Positions 15,802 to 28,559 of a stretch of 64,000 bases of DNA are shown here, piece after piece. The DNA lies in the NCBI RefSeq assembly GCF_000002995.4, contig NW_025062479.1, forward strand, positions 10,331,221 to 10,395,220, given 5' to 3'. Numbering within the stretch: position 1 is the first letter of the stretch; each line of letters opens with the position of its first letter. The notes under the pieces were generated by a model that worked only from the letters and a program-made list of their open reading frames with translations, was not told where the DNA came from and ran no database searches. The stretch is from Brugia malayi (lineage: Eukaryota > Nematoda > Chromadorea > Rhabditida > Onchocercidae). The translations under genes were made by a program, and so were the position numbers.

Positions 15802-18800
15802 CTACGACGACTTGCTAGAACCAGCTTGATCAGCATCATTTTGCTCCTTTGCTGATTTCTTCTTTAATGAATTCATAAATTCTTGTTGTGAAAGCGCCAT
15901 TACCTGTGCCAACAATGCGTTTTCCTCGGCATCCGATCCTGCTGCATGAAACCATTCGTTGGCACCTGTTAAATGAATATTTAGAAGTTCTAAATTTATT
16001 TAAATATAAAATAAGGATACTACGACCAGCTTCACAAGTAAAATCGCTCCGCAACATGCTTATTACAGTAATCATGTGAATTTCGGCCTATTGTTCTAGA
16101 TGTAATTGAAATGTTTATACATCGGTATAGATACTTTAAATCTTCTATTACTAGTAATTATCACATACGTCGCACCAATCATACATTTCTTATACGTGTA
16201 CTTAAATATGATAGAGTTATTTACAGAAAAGTCTTTATACAATCACCTAGAATTGATTCAAAAGAAGACACCTATTACGCCATCACTACTTTCCTGAAGT
16301 CGAACATTTGCATGTGAGCAACCTGGTTCCGAAACCGCATATGCTGTTTCTCTCATTTCAGCATTTCCAGTTTTACTGAGACTTTTCAAATAATCCAAGT
16401 AAGATTGTCGAGCTATCTGAAATAAAATAATTAAACTCAGTTGAAGCCAAATGATATAAAAATATTACTGAAACAAGCAAATGCATACAAATTATTCTAT
16501 GAGTCAACGGCAAAAATAATGAAAATTTGAACGGCGACCTGTTCACTAATATCTTGCTCTGTACGCTCAAAATCAGTCATTTTAATTTTATCATGCAGCA
16601 TAGCATCCTCGATCATTTGAACTTCCGATTTCTGCATTGCTTCTTGTAATAGGCTTCTGTCCGCTGCTCCAGGTGAATACTCAGGCAATCCCAAACCAAC
16701 TCCGATTGTCGCTTTAGTCGGATCAATGACTAAAACTTGGTTAAATGCATCTTATTCCTTAATGGTTCATTAAAATATTAATTTAAATCATAAAAAATGT
16801 GGCTGCATATCCGAAAGAACTCGCATTTTTTCAATGGGACTGTCTGTTTCAGTTTTTGACCAAACCAACTGAAATTAGCGAAATTAATATCTATAAAATA
16901 AAATATAAACTAGACTGACCAAATTATATACTCATTTTTAAAATTATTCACCACTAACCTGAATTATAATGAATTGCACCATGATATGAAAGACGAATGG
17001 GTGGGTTCGGTTCTGCAGAAGGGGAGGAATCTAGACGAGAGCTGGAGATATTTCGGGGCTCTGAAATTAGAATATTAGTGTTGCGAAGAAAAAGAAAGTA
17101 CGCTAAGATTATATAAGCACAAAGAACATACCAGTGCAATACTCGTAAATCTCGATTGGGCGTGAAAACATTTCCGAAATTGCTTGCAATTCGACATGAT
17201 TTCCATGAGCATCGCGACGCCGTTTCCGTGTAATGTAGTCATGAAAATCTTCCGTCACAAACTGTGAGAAATGATCACTGTTCTTCTCCTGAAAATTTAT
17301 CAAAAATCTTAAGTTATCTTTGGAAAAAAGACAGCTTCAGTTTTGGAGTTAGGAAAAGAAGTTTGATTCGGAATGCTTTACAGACGAAGGAGCAGCATAC
17401 ACCTAAATAAACTTAAGAAGGGTCGCAAATCCGAACCTTTCTGAGTTGAATACTTCAAATGAGATGAGGTACAGAAACAAATGGATTACATTATGGCATG
17501 AGAAAACATTTTATAAAGTTCCAAGCAAAAACACTGTTCTTCATTGATTTTCTAGGACCAGAAGTACACATTGAATGAGGTACTATTAAGCTTAGAAAAT
17601 TAGACGACTAGTTTCCGTTTTTTTTTTATTAGTTTAGGACATTTTTGGATAATAACAAAATAGAAAAACTAAACCATTCAAAAACCACACGGTAAAACTA
17701 AACTAACCATGTAGTCCATACAAAGTCGTCTAACATCGTCATGCATTTCTTCATCACCATATATCTGATCCGCTGAAAAGATGTTGAATAAACCAATAAG
17801 TTGCTTTTCTTTCTGAATTAAATACTTACAGAGAGAGCGACATTAACATGTTCACTTCAAAAATAGTATTATATTCTAAAGAGAGTTATTTCTCTCAGGT
17901 AATTCATTTTTGGAATAGAAGTCTCATTAGCAATGTGTACAAAAAAGCGCAGGAAAGGAGAGTGCTATACAAAGTTACCTGATAGCTATTCTCAGATGTT
18001 ATCTAGGGCTCCAAAATTTACTCAGAATCTACTTCTCTAACAAAAATTTATTTTCAGAAATGAAAATAAAGCAAAAATTTATTATCAAAACGGACATTTT
18101 ACGACTTCATACTCACCAACAGCTCGAAAGAGACATGCTCCATCCCCTCGAACAGGCTTGATCACAAGACCACGTACACAACGCAAACGCTCCTCAAACC
18201 AAGCTTCAAGCTGAAACAAAATAATTATTTATCCAAACCACTTTGCTTGCACGGTTCTCTTTCATATAATAAATTAAAAAAAAAAAAAAAAAAAAAAGAT
18301 TTTCTTTAATGACCCATCATTTCCAACCTCCCACTACTATAGAAGAATCCTAGGTCAGTTCATACATTAGTAAACATAGAAGAAACAGGAGACATACATT
18401 ATCATCTTTAAAACCGGAACCATCCTCATCATCAGAATTAATAATTGGAGCACCTGGAAGCATAACAATAAGAACAAGTCTGTAAAAAAAAATGCCAATA
18501 ATTCTTCAAGCAAAAACAAATCAATCCGGAACTTTTTTACGAAGTGACAATTACCTGGATTTTCCTCAGGAGTGCTTTGTCTTGGTTGTTTATTAGTTTC
18601 CGGTGAAGATGCACCCAAAGAATGACTGCTTTTACTAGATGAAGTCCTGAAATATATATTTATTATAACTGTGGCACCCGTTCAAGTACCATTTCCAGTG
18701 ATTTCTAAGAGGTATAAAAACTATTCTACTAATATTCATTTCATCAAATCTATCGTACTATATGCAAGAACACTGTCCTCAAGATAATGAAAGACCCTAG

Positions 18801-19262
18801 CCTCGTGACATCATTATAACGTTTGCGCCACACAGAATGTAAGACGTGAGAAGTGAATAACCTCGAAAATGAACTTTTAGAGCTAGAAATGACAACATTA
18901 TCCTTTTTTCCTCGTTGCTACTGTTCGCACTTGAATGTCTATATGATTGCATCAACGTTCTGGGTTTAGAAATATCCCAGAATTTTTTATATCGAATATT
19001 GCAATTTAGACTGTGTGCAGGAAACAAAAGACCTTCAACGAGGAAAAAAGGCTCGGCATTTTAAAAGCTCTGCAATGTGACTACAAATCTTGGAAATATC
19101 TAATTATCTTAAAAATACCAAATAACAAAAACTGCTAGGTGCAATCAACGTGATAGAAGCACTACTCTGTACAGTAATTTTTAATCAGACTAACCCTGTT
19201 TGCTGTGAACTATGCCGTTCGGCGCTTTTTATCACTTTCTTCGGTTTAGGCAGTATCGTCAT
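15802..19262 (-). CDS. OTU-family deubiquitinase, OTUD5 (DUBA) orthologue
   Basis: Ten minus-strand exons: 19262-19195, 18646-18555, 18453-18398, 18210-18117, 17772-17708, 17288-17132, 17060-16959, 16729-16539, 16416-16290, 15965-15802; 1116 nt, 371 residues, every junction in phase. The OTU cysteine-protease core has D95-G-A-C98-L-F-R-A, then A-D-Q-I-Y-G-D-E-E-M-H, the Y-I-T-R-K-R-R segment, H-G-N-H-V-E-L-Q-A-I-S-E-M and the catalytic histidine in I-H208-Y-N-S. The downstream T-I-G-V-G-L-G-L-P stretch and the C-terminal A-L-S-Q-Q-E-F helix (UIM-like) are specific to OTUD5 among OTU enzymes. OTUD5 removes ubiquitin from substrates in signalling and chromatin control and in mammals is activated by phosphorylation. 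The protein is shorter than the human one (about 570 residues), mainly in the N-terminal low-complexity region. Exon 2 is Ser/Thr/Pro-rich. The start gives MTILPKPKK; a TTTTGTAG acceptor lies upstream. Confidence 0.93.
18273..18298. repeat. poly(A) run in an OTUD5 intron
   Basis: A homopolymer A tract of over 20 bases in the intron between exons 3 and 4. Length is likely unstable. Confidence 0.8.
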
Positions 19263-20373
19263 AATCAGTAACCCAAAATAATCACTAATGTGCAATCTAC
19301 AAAAATGTAATGTTACTGATATCAATTCGTAAATGGTATTCCCCGGCAACACGCAATTTCAAACAAGTTTGAATTCCACCTCAAGATTTAACTCAGTCAA
19401 AATTATAAAAGTTCCCAGTAGCAACTGCCCTGCATTGTTACATTTCACTAACATACAGATCAACCCACTCCACTTCCCAATCATCATTACAACACTATCG
19501 ATCTGACCGCAATTTCCACTCTGTGGTGTTGAACCTGTTTCGACAAATGCTGCTCAGTGCTCCAATGATGCTAGCGGAGATATACGACGGTGACCCGATG
19601 TCAATAAGCAATTTGATAAAAGATTGCGGAGTTTAACACACCTCTAAAATAATGGAATTATATAGAAAGACTATTCATTAGTCCTTCACAACCTTTCAGT
19701 TCGAAATCTTGCAAACCATTATTTATAGACGTCTCGACACAACCAGTAATAGTACAGGCAATGCCTGAGATTACCAACTCTAAATGGATATCAAAACTTC
19801 TGCAATAAAATCCATAATTTTATCGAAATTGATGCATAGCAATAAAGATTTATACAGCATAGAATATTTGTTCTAAAACGGTGAGAATAATCTGTTCAAA
19901 CTCAATGAAATTTGTAAAGTTAAAACTTCACACGCACCCTTTCTTTACAACTTCGCGAATGTTATGAAAGCTTGAGTTTGTATCCTAAAGAAAATACAAC
20001 GGAATGAAAGTAGCACAGAACGACAAGTAATAATACAAACATTATAAATACAATGTGAGAAATACTTGACTGAAAGCAGAATGTTTAACAGTAGATTTTC
20101 CTATAATGTTAAAATTTTCCACGAGAACTCTTTAGTTTGAAATCAGACAGGCCAGTTCTTAGCCATACTGAGGAACATTAAAAAGACAGTAATTGCAAAC
20201 AATCAATCACTGCAAAATCATTACATTCGATTTGGAGAACCATTCTGCCGAACATATACGCAAAGTTGTACATAAACTACAAAGTCATACAGAATGTCTA
20301 TTATGTATATAGCGGCATATTGTATTTTCCGGACCAGAAATTTAGATGAGAAACTAACAGATCTAAAGTTATT
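19263..20373. other. 1.1-kb gap between YPEL5 and OTUD5 genes
   Basis: No coding exon was found. The composition is less A+T-extreme than most intergenic DNA here. It holds the YPEL5 3' UTR and the OTUD5 leader or promoter. Both genes read leftward, so this could be an intercistronic region; nothing in the sequence settles that. Confidence 0.5.
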
Positions 20374-21433
20374 CTAGGTGTATCGTTGTCGTGGCTCTCT
20401 CCCATCGTCAACAGGATTATCGATGCCTTCACTCATTTCGATCAGAGCTCTTTCTAGAATAACTTTAGATTCCTTGTACTTTTGAGGTTCATTCATTGCA
20501 TATTCATACATCCAACCAAGTTTTGTCTGCAAATATTTAAATGACTTTTTCAACCTCATTCATTTGAACTCAACTTTTTTCTTTTGAAATTTAACATTGT
20601 ATAATTGCACTGTATTACATGCAAATTCTTGAAAGAAATAATTCTCATACTGATTGTATTATTCGTTACCTTGTATTTACATTTTCCTTATTTAATACTC
20701 ACATATTTTTACTACCTCACATTCAGCCCACCTCATTCTTCCAAAAATACCCGGAAAATGCAAGTGATGCAGTCTGATACGCTTATTCTACTAAATCTTA
20801 GCAAAAAGGTAAAATTTGATGTGACAGCAATTTTTAAGCATATATCACTAAGTTTCTTCCAGAAGTTAACATTCCCTGGATTTCTATACATTTGCCCCAA
20901 TCTGCTATTATATTCCTTAATATTCTATTATGACAAAACCTCTTGAGATAAAGCATACTGCACTGCTATACCTTACACCGCTTACAAATGACGTCTCGAA
21001 CAATATGCCGACCGGTAATCATCGTGCGCAATTGCATCTCTGAATATTCAATGTTCACGACACGGTCAAAAAGGAAAGCTGGACCCGTTGATCCTGAAAA
21101 ATTACGAAACAATAGTTACCCTACAACTGGTCTATAGCTTAGACTTTAAACAAGAAGAAGAACCTTCATTGCATTTATGAGCCATATACAGGCATATCTT
21201 ATTTTTCTGAACTAGCTACACAATAGCTCGGTGATGAATAACCTTCTTGATGATGATTAAAGTGACGTTCATGTACTATGTGGTTCATGCTAAGATTATG
21301 ATGTACTTCACGTTCAACTTTTACCAGTAAAATGCTTCGAGATCAGTTCATCCTCATTTGTCAGAAAGGCTTTACAGCTATCACACGAAAAAATTCGACG
21401 ACCGCCAAGATGTTCCAGGAAATAACGACCCAT
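20374..21433 (-). CDS. Yippee-like protein, YPEL5 orthologue
   Basis: Three minus-strand exons: 21433-21325, 21093-20972, 20526-20374; 384 nt, 127 residues. The protein starts [11 protein letters not shown] and carries the Yippee zinc-binding cysteines as C17-x2-C20 and C73-x2-C76, separated by exactly 52 residues, the family spacing. Further landmarks are A-F-L-F-D-R-V-V-N, the [11 protein letters not shown] strand, L-G-W-M-Y-E-Y-A and [14 protein letters not shown]. The M-G-R start, L-I-S-K-H-F-T-G and the acidic tail after V-I-L-E-R-A-L place it with YPEL5 rather than YPEL1-4. Length fits (human about 121). YPEL5 associates with the RanBPM/CTLH ubiquitin-ligase complex in animals and localises to nucleus and centrosome; here that is inference from orthology. 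An acceptor-like CTGTAG lies 9 nt before the ATG. Confidence 0.95.
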
Positions 21434-22517
21434 TCTAGTGTCTACAGTATGATTATTGTTAACATACGAACTTCGACGAACCTCCTTCGAAATATACCAT
21501 AAAATTTTTTGTTAGAGAAAAATAACCTGAAATGGAAAAATATAAAAAAGAAACTGGACTTAGTAAAATCTAATCGAATGAAAAGAAATGAAAGAGTAGA
21601 AGGATTTTAATCTACTAATTCATAATTCATTCGATTTTAATCTACTAATTCATAATTCATTCCACTAAGTTAATTCATTTCAATTCGGAAAGAATACAAG
21701 AGAAAAAAGTTCCAGAATATAAGTGTGAAAAAAAAACCCATTCCGGAATTAAAACATAATCTTTTTTCTCTTCCTCTCCCCCTCCCCTTCCCCCTACTAC
21801 CTTCCCACCACCTAAATCATATTATCCTATAACCCTACCAAATGTATGTATTACATGCATGGACCAGAAAAAAGAAAAAAAACTTGACAATAGCAATATT
21901 ACAGAAATAATAAACTAGAATGCTCACAACATTTGTTTTAGCAATACTTTTAAATTTCCCATTAGTTTCCGATATTTCTTCTACTTCTTACCTGTAAACA
22001 TAACACTACGATACTAACAATTACAATTCTCAAAAAAAAAAAAAAAATTACCACACCATCCTTTATGGATCATAATATCTCCATCTTCTCATTTTTTCAA
22101 TCTTTTCACTTATTTTTTAAGGTTATAATCGTTAGTTCCTTTTTTTTCTCTTTCCACCTTTCTCTTATCACTTTTTTTTTCTTTTTATTCCATATTCATG
22201 TATTACTACTTCCAACTAATTAGATTAATTAACTGCAAGGAACAAAGACCACCGCAAATAAATCGCCTGGAAATTTCAGCACTTAGTTGTTTAATAACTG
22301 GCGCAAAATTCAACGATCAATTTTGTGGTCCGTTGTTTTTAAACGACTTAAAGATAAGAAGAGAGGGAAAAGGAGATGAAGGGAGGGGGAGAGGGGAAAA
22401 GGGACGGAGAGAGAAGGGTGAATGATGAGGGATGAGGGATGAGCTGCTAAATTGAACAATCATTTCAAGTTTTTCGTAATGTTGTGTTTGTTTTGCTATT
22501 CGATTTTATTTCAGATT
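21434..22517. promoter_or_regulatory. shared upstream region of divergent YPEL5 and NDUFV3-like genes
   Basis: About 1.1 kb separates two start codons pointing away from each other. It contains a 30-bp tandem duplication (21603-21662), a C/T-rich stretch (21765-21810), a T-rich stretch (22080-22195) and a purine-rich G/A stretch (22355-22445). A bidirectional promoter is possible. The TTATTTCAG ending at 22514 is a probable trans-splice acceptor for the rightward gene. Confidence 0.45.
21603..21662. repeat. perfect 30-bp tandem duplication
   Basis: Bases 21603-21632 are repeated exactly as 21633-21662. The unit begins GATTTTAATC and ends ATAATTCATTC. Confidence 0.95.
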
Positions 22518-23626
22518 ATGTTGAAAGGTATTTGGTCAGTTGGCGTACGCGTGCGTTCACGCACGTTAATTATAAGTAACTTGATAAGAACATTGTATTC
22601 TACTGGGATAGAACATGCGAAGACGATGAAAGAGGTTATGATTTTTGTTTAGTTTAATGAAAATTTTCATGTCATACAGTTAATATTTTTACAGAGTTCT
22701 GTCATTCTTTGTGTCTCACATAACTAAATTTTTGGTTCATTAAATTAAATTGTTGATTAATAATTGGAAAAATATAATTTAAATTTAACGCCAAATAGTT
22801 AACTTGAATTGATTCCAAAATATACGTTTTTCGATTCATAGTAAATTTTGATACGTATGATAAAAATGGCAAATTATCAATTGCATTAATGTTCCTATTT
22901 GAAGCTAAGTGATAATGGAATTATTAAGCATTGATTTAATAAATTTAAAAAAGTAGAAAGTTGGATGATAATGGAATATTTTCAAGTTTCATTATGTATT
23001 TATGTTCTAAAGTATCTTTGCATTTTTAATTTGCAATTGCAAAATAGCAAGGGTATTATTTAAACGGATAGGATGATGACGTTGCAGATTTGTAAAATAT
23101 GCGTAGTTATATCTTTCTGAGCAAACTAGTAGTCATTAGTGGTTGTTTATTCGAATTTTGTTTCAGATTGGAATGAAGAAGAAAGTAAATTCGGAAGAGT
23201 ACAAATGTTCCGATTACTTTAACTTCCAAAAATATTCTTATTGTGATATAGAGGTATTCAGTTTTGTTCCTATGCGATTATAGTCCATAAAGAATGATTA
23301 GTCTTTATTTTAAATATTAATATTTTTTTATTTAAACATACTAACTGTTTGAACATTTATTATAATCTCTCTACTATTAATGATACAATTGCATGCCGAG
23401 CACCTTTTTTTTAAAATGTGACTAGACAGCCTGGCTAGCGCGTTATACAGAATAATTTAGTGACATTGTTAGTTATAAAACATAGATAGCTTAAAATATA
23501 TCAGCTTCTGGTGGGTTGCCTGATTGATATGACATGCAAAATAATTTTTAGGCAGAAGTGATACCAAAGCGAATGCCGCAGCCATCAAATAAGAATCCTG
23601 ACGAAGAGAGAAAAGTCAAACCATAG
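22518..23626 (+). CDS. mitochondrial complex I subunit, NDUFV3-like (10 kDa)
   Basis: Three exons: 22518-22634, 23167-23253, 23552-23626; 279 nt, 92 residues, in phase. The N-terminus (M-L-K-G-I-W-S-V-G-V-R-V-R-S-R-T...R-T-L-Y-S-T-G) is basic and hydroxylated with no acidic residue, typical of a mitochondrial presequence. The C-terminal half, S-E-E-Y-K-C-S-D-Y-F-N-F-Q-K-Y-S-Y then R-M-P-Q-P-S, follows the conserved C-terminal segment of animal NDUFV3 (Y-K-N-L, H-D-Y-S-T-Y, R-M-P-Q-P-S). NDUFV3 is an accessory subunit on the NADH-oxidising arm of complex I, at the matrix tip. Length fits the short form. The middle of the protein is weakly conserved, so the assignment rests mainly on the tail motif and targeting signal. 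No long single-frame ORF exists, so the gene is easily missed. Start chosen 3 nt after a TTTCAG acceptor. Confidence 0.75.
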
Positions 23627-25451
23627 GATCTGATGTGGCTTTTTCGCGTGATGTACATTAGGCTGTTTATGTTTCTTCTTTTCTTTTTTTGCAGAATAAT
23701 AATTTTTGCTGCATTGTTTTACAAAATATTTGAGAAATCCCAATTTTTTTTCTTCGTAACTTAAAACTTGGAGAAGAGAATTACTTGACCTTACCTGCAT
23801 CATTCAAACGGTTCCAATGCTTAATTTATATTAATCTGATTAAGTTGCATGGTACTTACATTTTTTTTAGTGCTAACTCAAAGGCTTAGCAGCTATATAT
23901 ATGTCGCTATGGATACAAAAAACTCGTCTTTTAGGTTCCCTGGGAAATAGGATACTTTTTTGCCTATACGCTTAACTCAATCTTGTTTCTGAAGCTTGTC
24001 CGGCTTTCCCTCTTTCTACGACAGGCTTATCATACTTTTGAAATTAATGCATAGACAAATGGCAATTTCATATTAGTGTCTGCAAATTTAATCAATATCT
24101 AGAAGTCTTGTGGACTCCTTTTTCAACAGCAGTCATCCATAAAAGAAAGGGGGTAGCACGAAATCCCACCCTCCACTGCATGCAAAGCGAAAAACGCTTT
24201 GATATTATCATTTCAGAAGCTTCAATTAACTTCAAAATGTAATACCGTATAATTGTCAGTTAGAATTAGATAACTCTAAATCGTAACAGCTTTTTCTTTT
24301 GAGATTAAAATTGGATTAAATTTGGTAACTGGATAAAAAATGACATTTAAGATTCTCTTGTTTGATATGCCGACAATCGATTCATATTAATATGTAAGAT
24401 TTTAAAAAAAAAGCAAAAAAATCTCTTTAACTCATCGTAAAATTTTTCTAACTGATGTGAATATCTCTAGCATTTATGTATTGGAACTTCATCTTTCACC
24501 TATCATTTTGTATTTCTAAAATTAAAATCCTATTTCAAAATTTTAATTCTCCAGTAAATTTTATTATTAGCATTGATGAAAACAACAGGTGGAAATTTCA
24601 AAGAAATGACATTTCAATTTATTCTTCTAAGCTTTAGAAGTGTCAATGATGTGGGAATGCATTTACATTTGACAATTATTGATTTTAGTATGGATAAGCC
24701 ATGTGACCATTCAGTCTGGGTCACATATGTCATCCTATTGCTTTTTTTTGGTTATATAACGATTTTGCATTTCATGCTTCTCCGACAATAAGCAGGTGTT
24801 ATAGGATTGATTAAATTTTTTTCATTTTCTTAATCCTTATTACTCCTCCTTATAAGCCATACACAACAAAACATTATCATCAAATTATTTATTGGAATAT
24901 TTTGCAAATATTAATATATATGTTATGTGTAGAATTCATGTTATATTTTTGATTGAAAAATTTCTCATTTTGTTTTTACATTCATAATTGCAATTCCAAG
25001 ATTTTTAGTTCAATTTAACATTTCTACTCATTTAAATAATTCTAGAAATGTAATAGTTTGAATTAATTGAAATGCACAAAGATGTGCAAAACTTTCCAAA
25101 GTGTAATTAAATGATCGTTTTCTCGATGTAAAATTTTACGACAACATTAGATTAAATAGAAAGTGAAAAGTTTTTTCTTCATTTTTTTCTTGTGGTTTCA
25201 CAAATTTTATAATTATTTAACCATATTTTAGTGATTTTTTTTCTGAATTTGTTACCACTAATGTTCAGTTTAGACGGGATTATTTATTCATAAAACAAAT
25301 ATTTCAAGACAGATAAAACCGTTGTAATATCCCGATGTTATATAAGTTGCTCACTTATGATATGATTATATTTTATCTGAGCACACTTAAGAAAAGAAAG
25401 TTGTCGGGAGTTCTTATCTGAAATATTTAATGATAATTTTGAAAAGTTTAG

Positions 25452-25476
25452 TAAAAAAAAAAAAAAAAAAAAAAAA
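25452..25476. repeat. poly(A) run
   Basis: A homopolymer A tract of over 20 bases in the gene-poor region. Confidence 0.85.
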
Positions 25477-27411
25477 CGAAAAAAACGCCCGAGTGTTTGG
25501 AATTGTACGTAAAATTATCATCAGTGTATACGTATACACAAAAACAGTTGCAATAGTTTCAAGGTTTCTACTACTGTTGACAATTTTAAATTCTTTATAT
25601 TTTAAAAAGTCACATTTTTTAAATCCGTCTGTCAACATTTAATTCAATTTGTAATTTGCGTGAATTAATGGATCACTGATATATCTTTTTCAAATTACTT
25701 CAAGATATATAGCAGCATTTCCATCCATCAGGTTGAGTTAAAGTTTTCAAATATATACGTGTATATATGTGTAATATTCTATGAAATTGAATGGACAAAA
25801 TAAAAATGAATTCTCTAATTCCGCCTGATATGTTCAAAAATTATAAATACTTAATGGGAGAAAAAAGAAAGGGAATATAATTATTTAGTATATGGCAAAT
25901 TTCAATAAAAAAATTCTCAGTAAATATCCCAAAACTGAAAAAAACATTTTGCACTATTCACAGTAATTAAACTATTTATCAAGTTAAATAATATGAAAGA
26001 AATGAAAAATATTTGTTAGATAAAAGACTAAAAAAGAAGGAAAAAAATGTCTCCTCTTTCCCTCTTTTCAAATCAGAAGTTAAACCAATCAAGAATTTGA
26101 ATCTGATTAGAGAAATTTAGATTAAATGTTGTTTCATTTAATTTAAAATTGTAAAAAGGAAATGAAAAAAAAAAGGCATGTACTTACGCGAAAATGCTTT
26201 TCGCCTTCATTATTTATCGCTTAAATTTTTTTCGCCTACAATATTAAGCTAAATAATACATCTAGGCTATTTTCGCCTCTGTTTTCTTTTTTTTATGTGT
26301 GTATGTAATATTTTTTAACAACGAAATTTATAATTATATGCTTTTGCTAAAATTATATTTGCAACCAATATTTGTTTTCTTTTTTCGTTTGTTTCACATC
26401 CTTTAAAATTAAAATTTTATAAGATCTGCTCCAATTTTGCTTTTTTTCTTTCTCTCCCTTTTAAGACCAAGCATTTGCTGTTTGGCAATTTTTTCTCCAC
26501 TTAGACTACATGATAAAGTTATACTTCATAAATACATAGCATTTTATTTGTAAATTTTAACGCTAAATTGTAACTCTCTTGGCTTCTTGCTCTATTTTTC
26601 CTTTTGTTCACCCTTTTTTTTAAAATTGTTTCATATAATCATTCCAGTCTCTTAAATGCAAATTTAAATAATAAATGACAAGAGTTTTATCAGTTACCTT
26701 CTTTTTAATAGCAATTCATTAGTCGAAATAATTCGTATAGAGTCGAAATAATTTCAAAAGAAAACAAAAGATAAAGCAAACCTTTTCTTTTTTTTCTGGA
26801 ATAAATCAAATTATTTCGCTTTGAATCGATTATTGATTGGGTTGGATATAGGTGGAATTGGGAAAATAATTCACAATATAAAAATAAGGTATAGCAAGAG
26901 AACGTTTGGCATTCACCGCGTGCCTTAGTACTAAACATAACAAACCAAGGTCACCGGTGAAAGCGAGACGTCCTTTGCAATGACATTTAACATTTTCAAT
27001 CTATCAATTGGATTTTTTTTTTTATAATATAAATGATGATAATTTTCTATCCAGCGAATATTCAATCCAGTAAATGTAGTCCAAGAATCTTATAAATTAT
27101 TCTAAGACATTATATTATTCAACAAAAATAATGGTAAAAAGATGAATTTAAGAAATATTTCAGATATGCCAGAAAATGTTGATAATTATTGCTATCATTG
27201 GAAAATGTTCATATGAGTGAAAGAAGGGATATTGGGGGCATCAGTACTGACCTTTGACCTACTACCTTCCCTCTTTTTTTTCTCCCACCTATTGAGAGGG
27301 AAAAAAAGATTGGACAAATACTCTTCAGCAGTAGCACATACAGATTTGTGCAGAAATAATGTAAAGTCAGCCCATAATTCAGCGGGTAAACCACCACATA
27401 CACTTATTCGC

Positions 27412-27470
27412 ACGTACACACATACATACACACACACACACACACAACATACATGCATGCATGCACGCAT
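27412..27470. repeat. (CA)n and TGCATGCA purine-pyrimidine alternation
   Basis: ACACAC repeats run into ATGCATGCATGCACGCAT. Strict purine-pyrimidine alternation over much of it is Z-DNA-prone. Confidence 0.85.
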
Positions 27471-28303
27471 CCTATACAGGGGCTCCAATTTGCCAATCTC
27501 GTTCAACAAATAAGTCCATGGTATCAGCATAATAACCACATTAAAATCAACAAATATTCTAAAATACACTTTGCACATCATTTTTCATACAGCTTAAAAA
27601 TTTTGAGATTTTAAAATATTTATAAAACAAACAAAAAAAATATATGCTAAAATGAGTAAAAGTAATATTCCAGACGTTAAGTTTTTTCTCCTCCTCCTTG
27701 CTCTTTTTTCTCTCAAATTTTGCTAGTTAGGAATGATACAACATGAAAGTGTTCTTTTTTTTTTAAAAAAAGAACATAATTCAAAAGGAAAAAGAAGAGG
27801 AAGAAATTAGAGAAGAAAATTGTTAAGTTCTATGAGTTTAAATGATTACCATTAATGAGCAATTTACTGTAGTCGAATATTCCTTACTATATGAATGAAA
27901 TTTATTCAAATTTCCTTAATCACTCTATTCCTACCGTTTAATTGATTAATTATTGGTAATTTGATACATATACATATAAAATTTTACCATACATTTATTG
28001 TTTCCTATTAAAATAGCTTTTCATATCATTTTTTTTTTTCATATTTCCTTCTGATCTAAAATGATTGTATGGCAGGATTTTTTGAAGAATTCTCAACATT
28101 CTTTACAGAATTTAGTGCAGTAGTTCCATTATCAAACCATAATCAATATTCATATTAATTGAATAACACTTTACCAAAGGTTATGCCATCTATAAATCTA
28201 ATCTAGAACTATTCTGCCAACAATACCTATGATTTATAAAAAAAACAAAAAAAATAACTATATTATATTTTAAAGGATAACTTATGTATTAAAGAATAAA
28301 ACA

Positions 28304-28331
28304 TTTTATCTTTTTAAGTAAAAAGATAAAA
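28304..28331. repeat. 13-bp inverted repeat
   Basis: TTTTATCTTTTTA (28304-28316) and its exact reverse complement (28319-28331) are separated by 2 bases. Confidence 0.9.
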
Positions 28332-28559
28332 AATCTAAATGTAAGTCATAAAAAAGATAAAAGATTTACACTAGGATTAAAAAAATTCATAATGTAAACT
28401 AAACTTTTTAAATTCTATTTTATTCCTTTATTCTCTGATCATAACTGAAATAAATGTGAAATTGAAAGAGGGAAATGGGAATGGAAATGAGACAGGAAAA
28501 ATCATCGTTAGGTGAAATGACAATGACAGATATTTGAGAGTTTGATAGATCACTAATAT

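Noticed and set aside
24573..24791. 72-residue plus-strand frame after the NDUFV3-like gene
   Set aside because: No recognisable motif, and no flanking exon; probably chance.
27195..27581. 128-residue minus-strand frame
   Set aside because: Its Cys-Val-rich middle is the CA repeat read in one frame.
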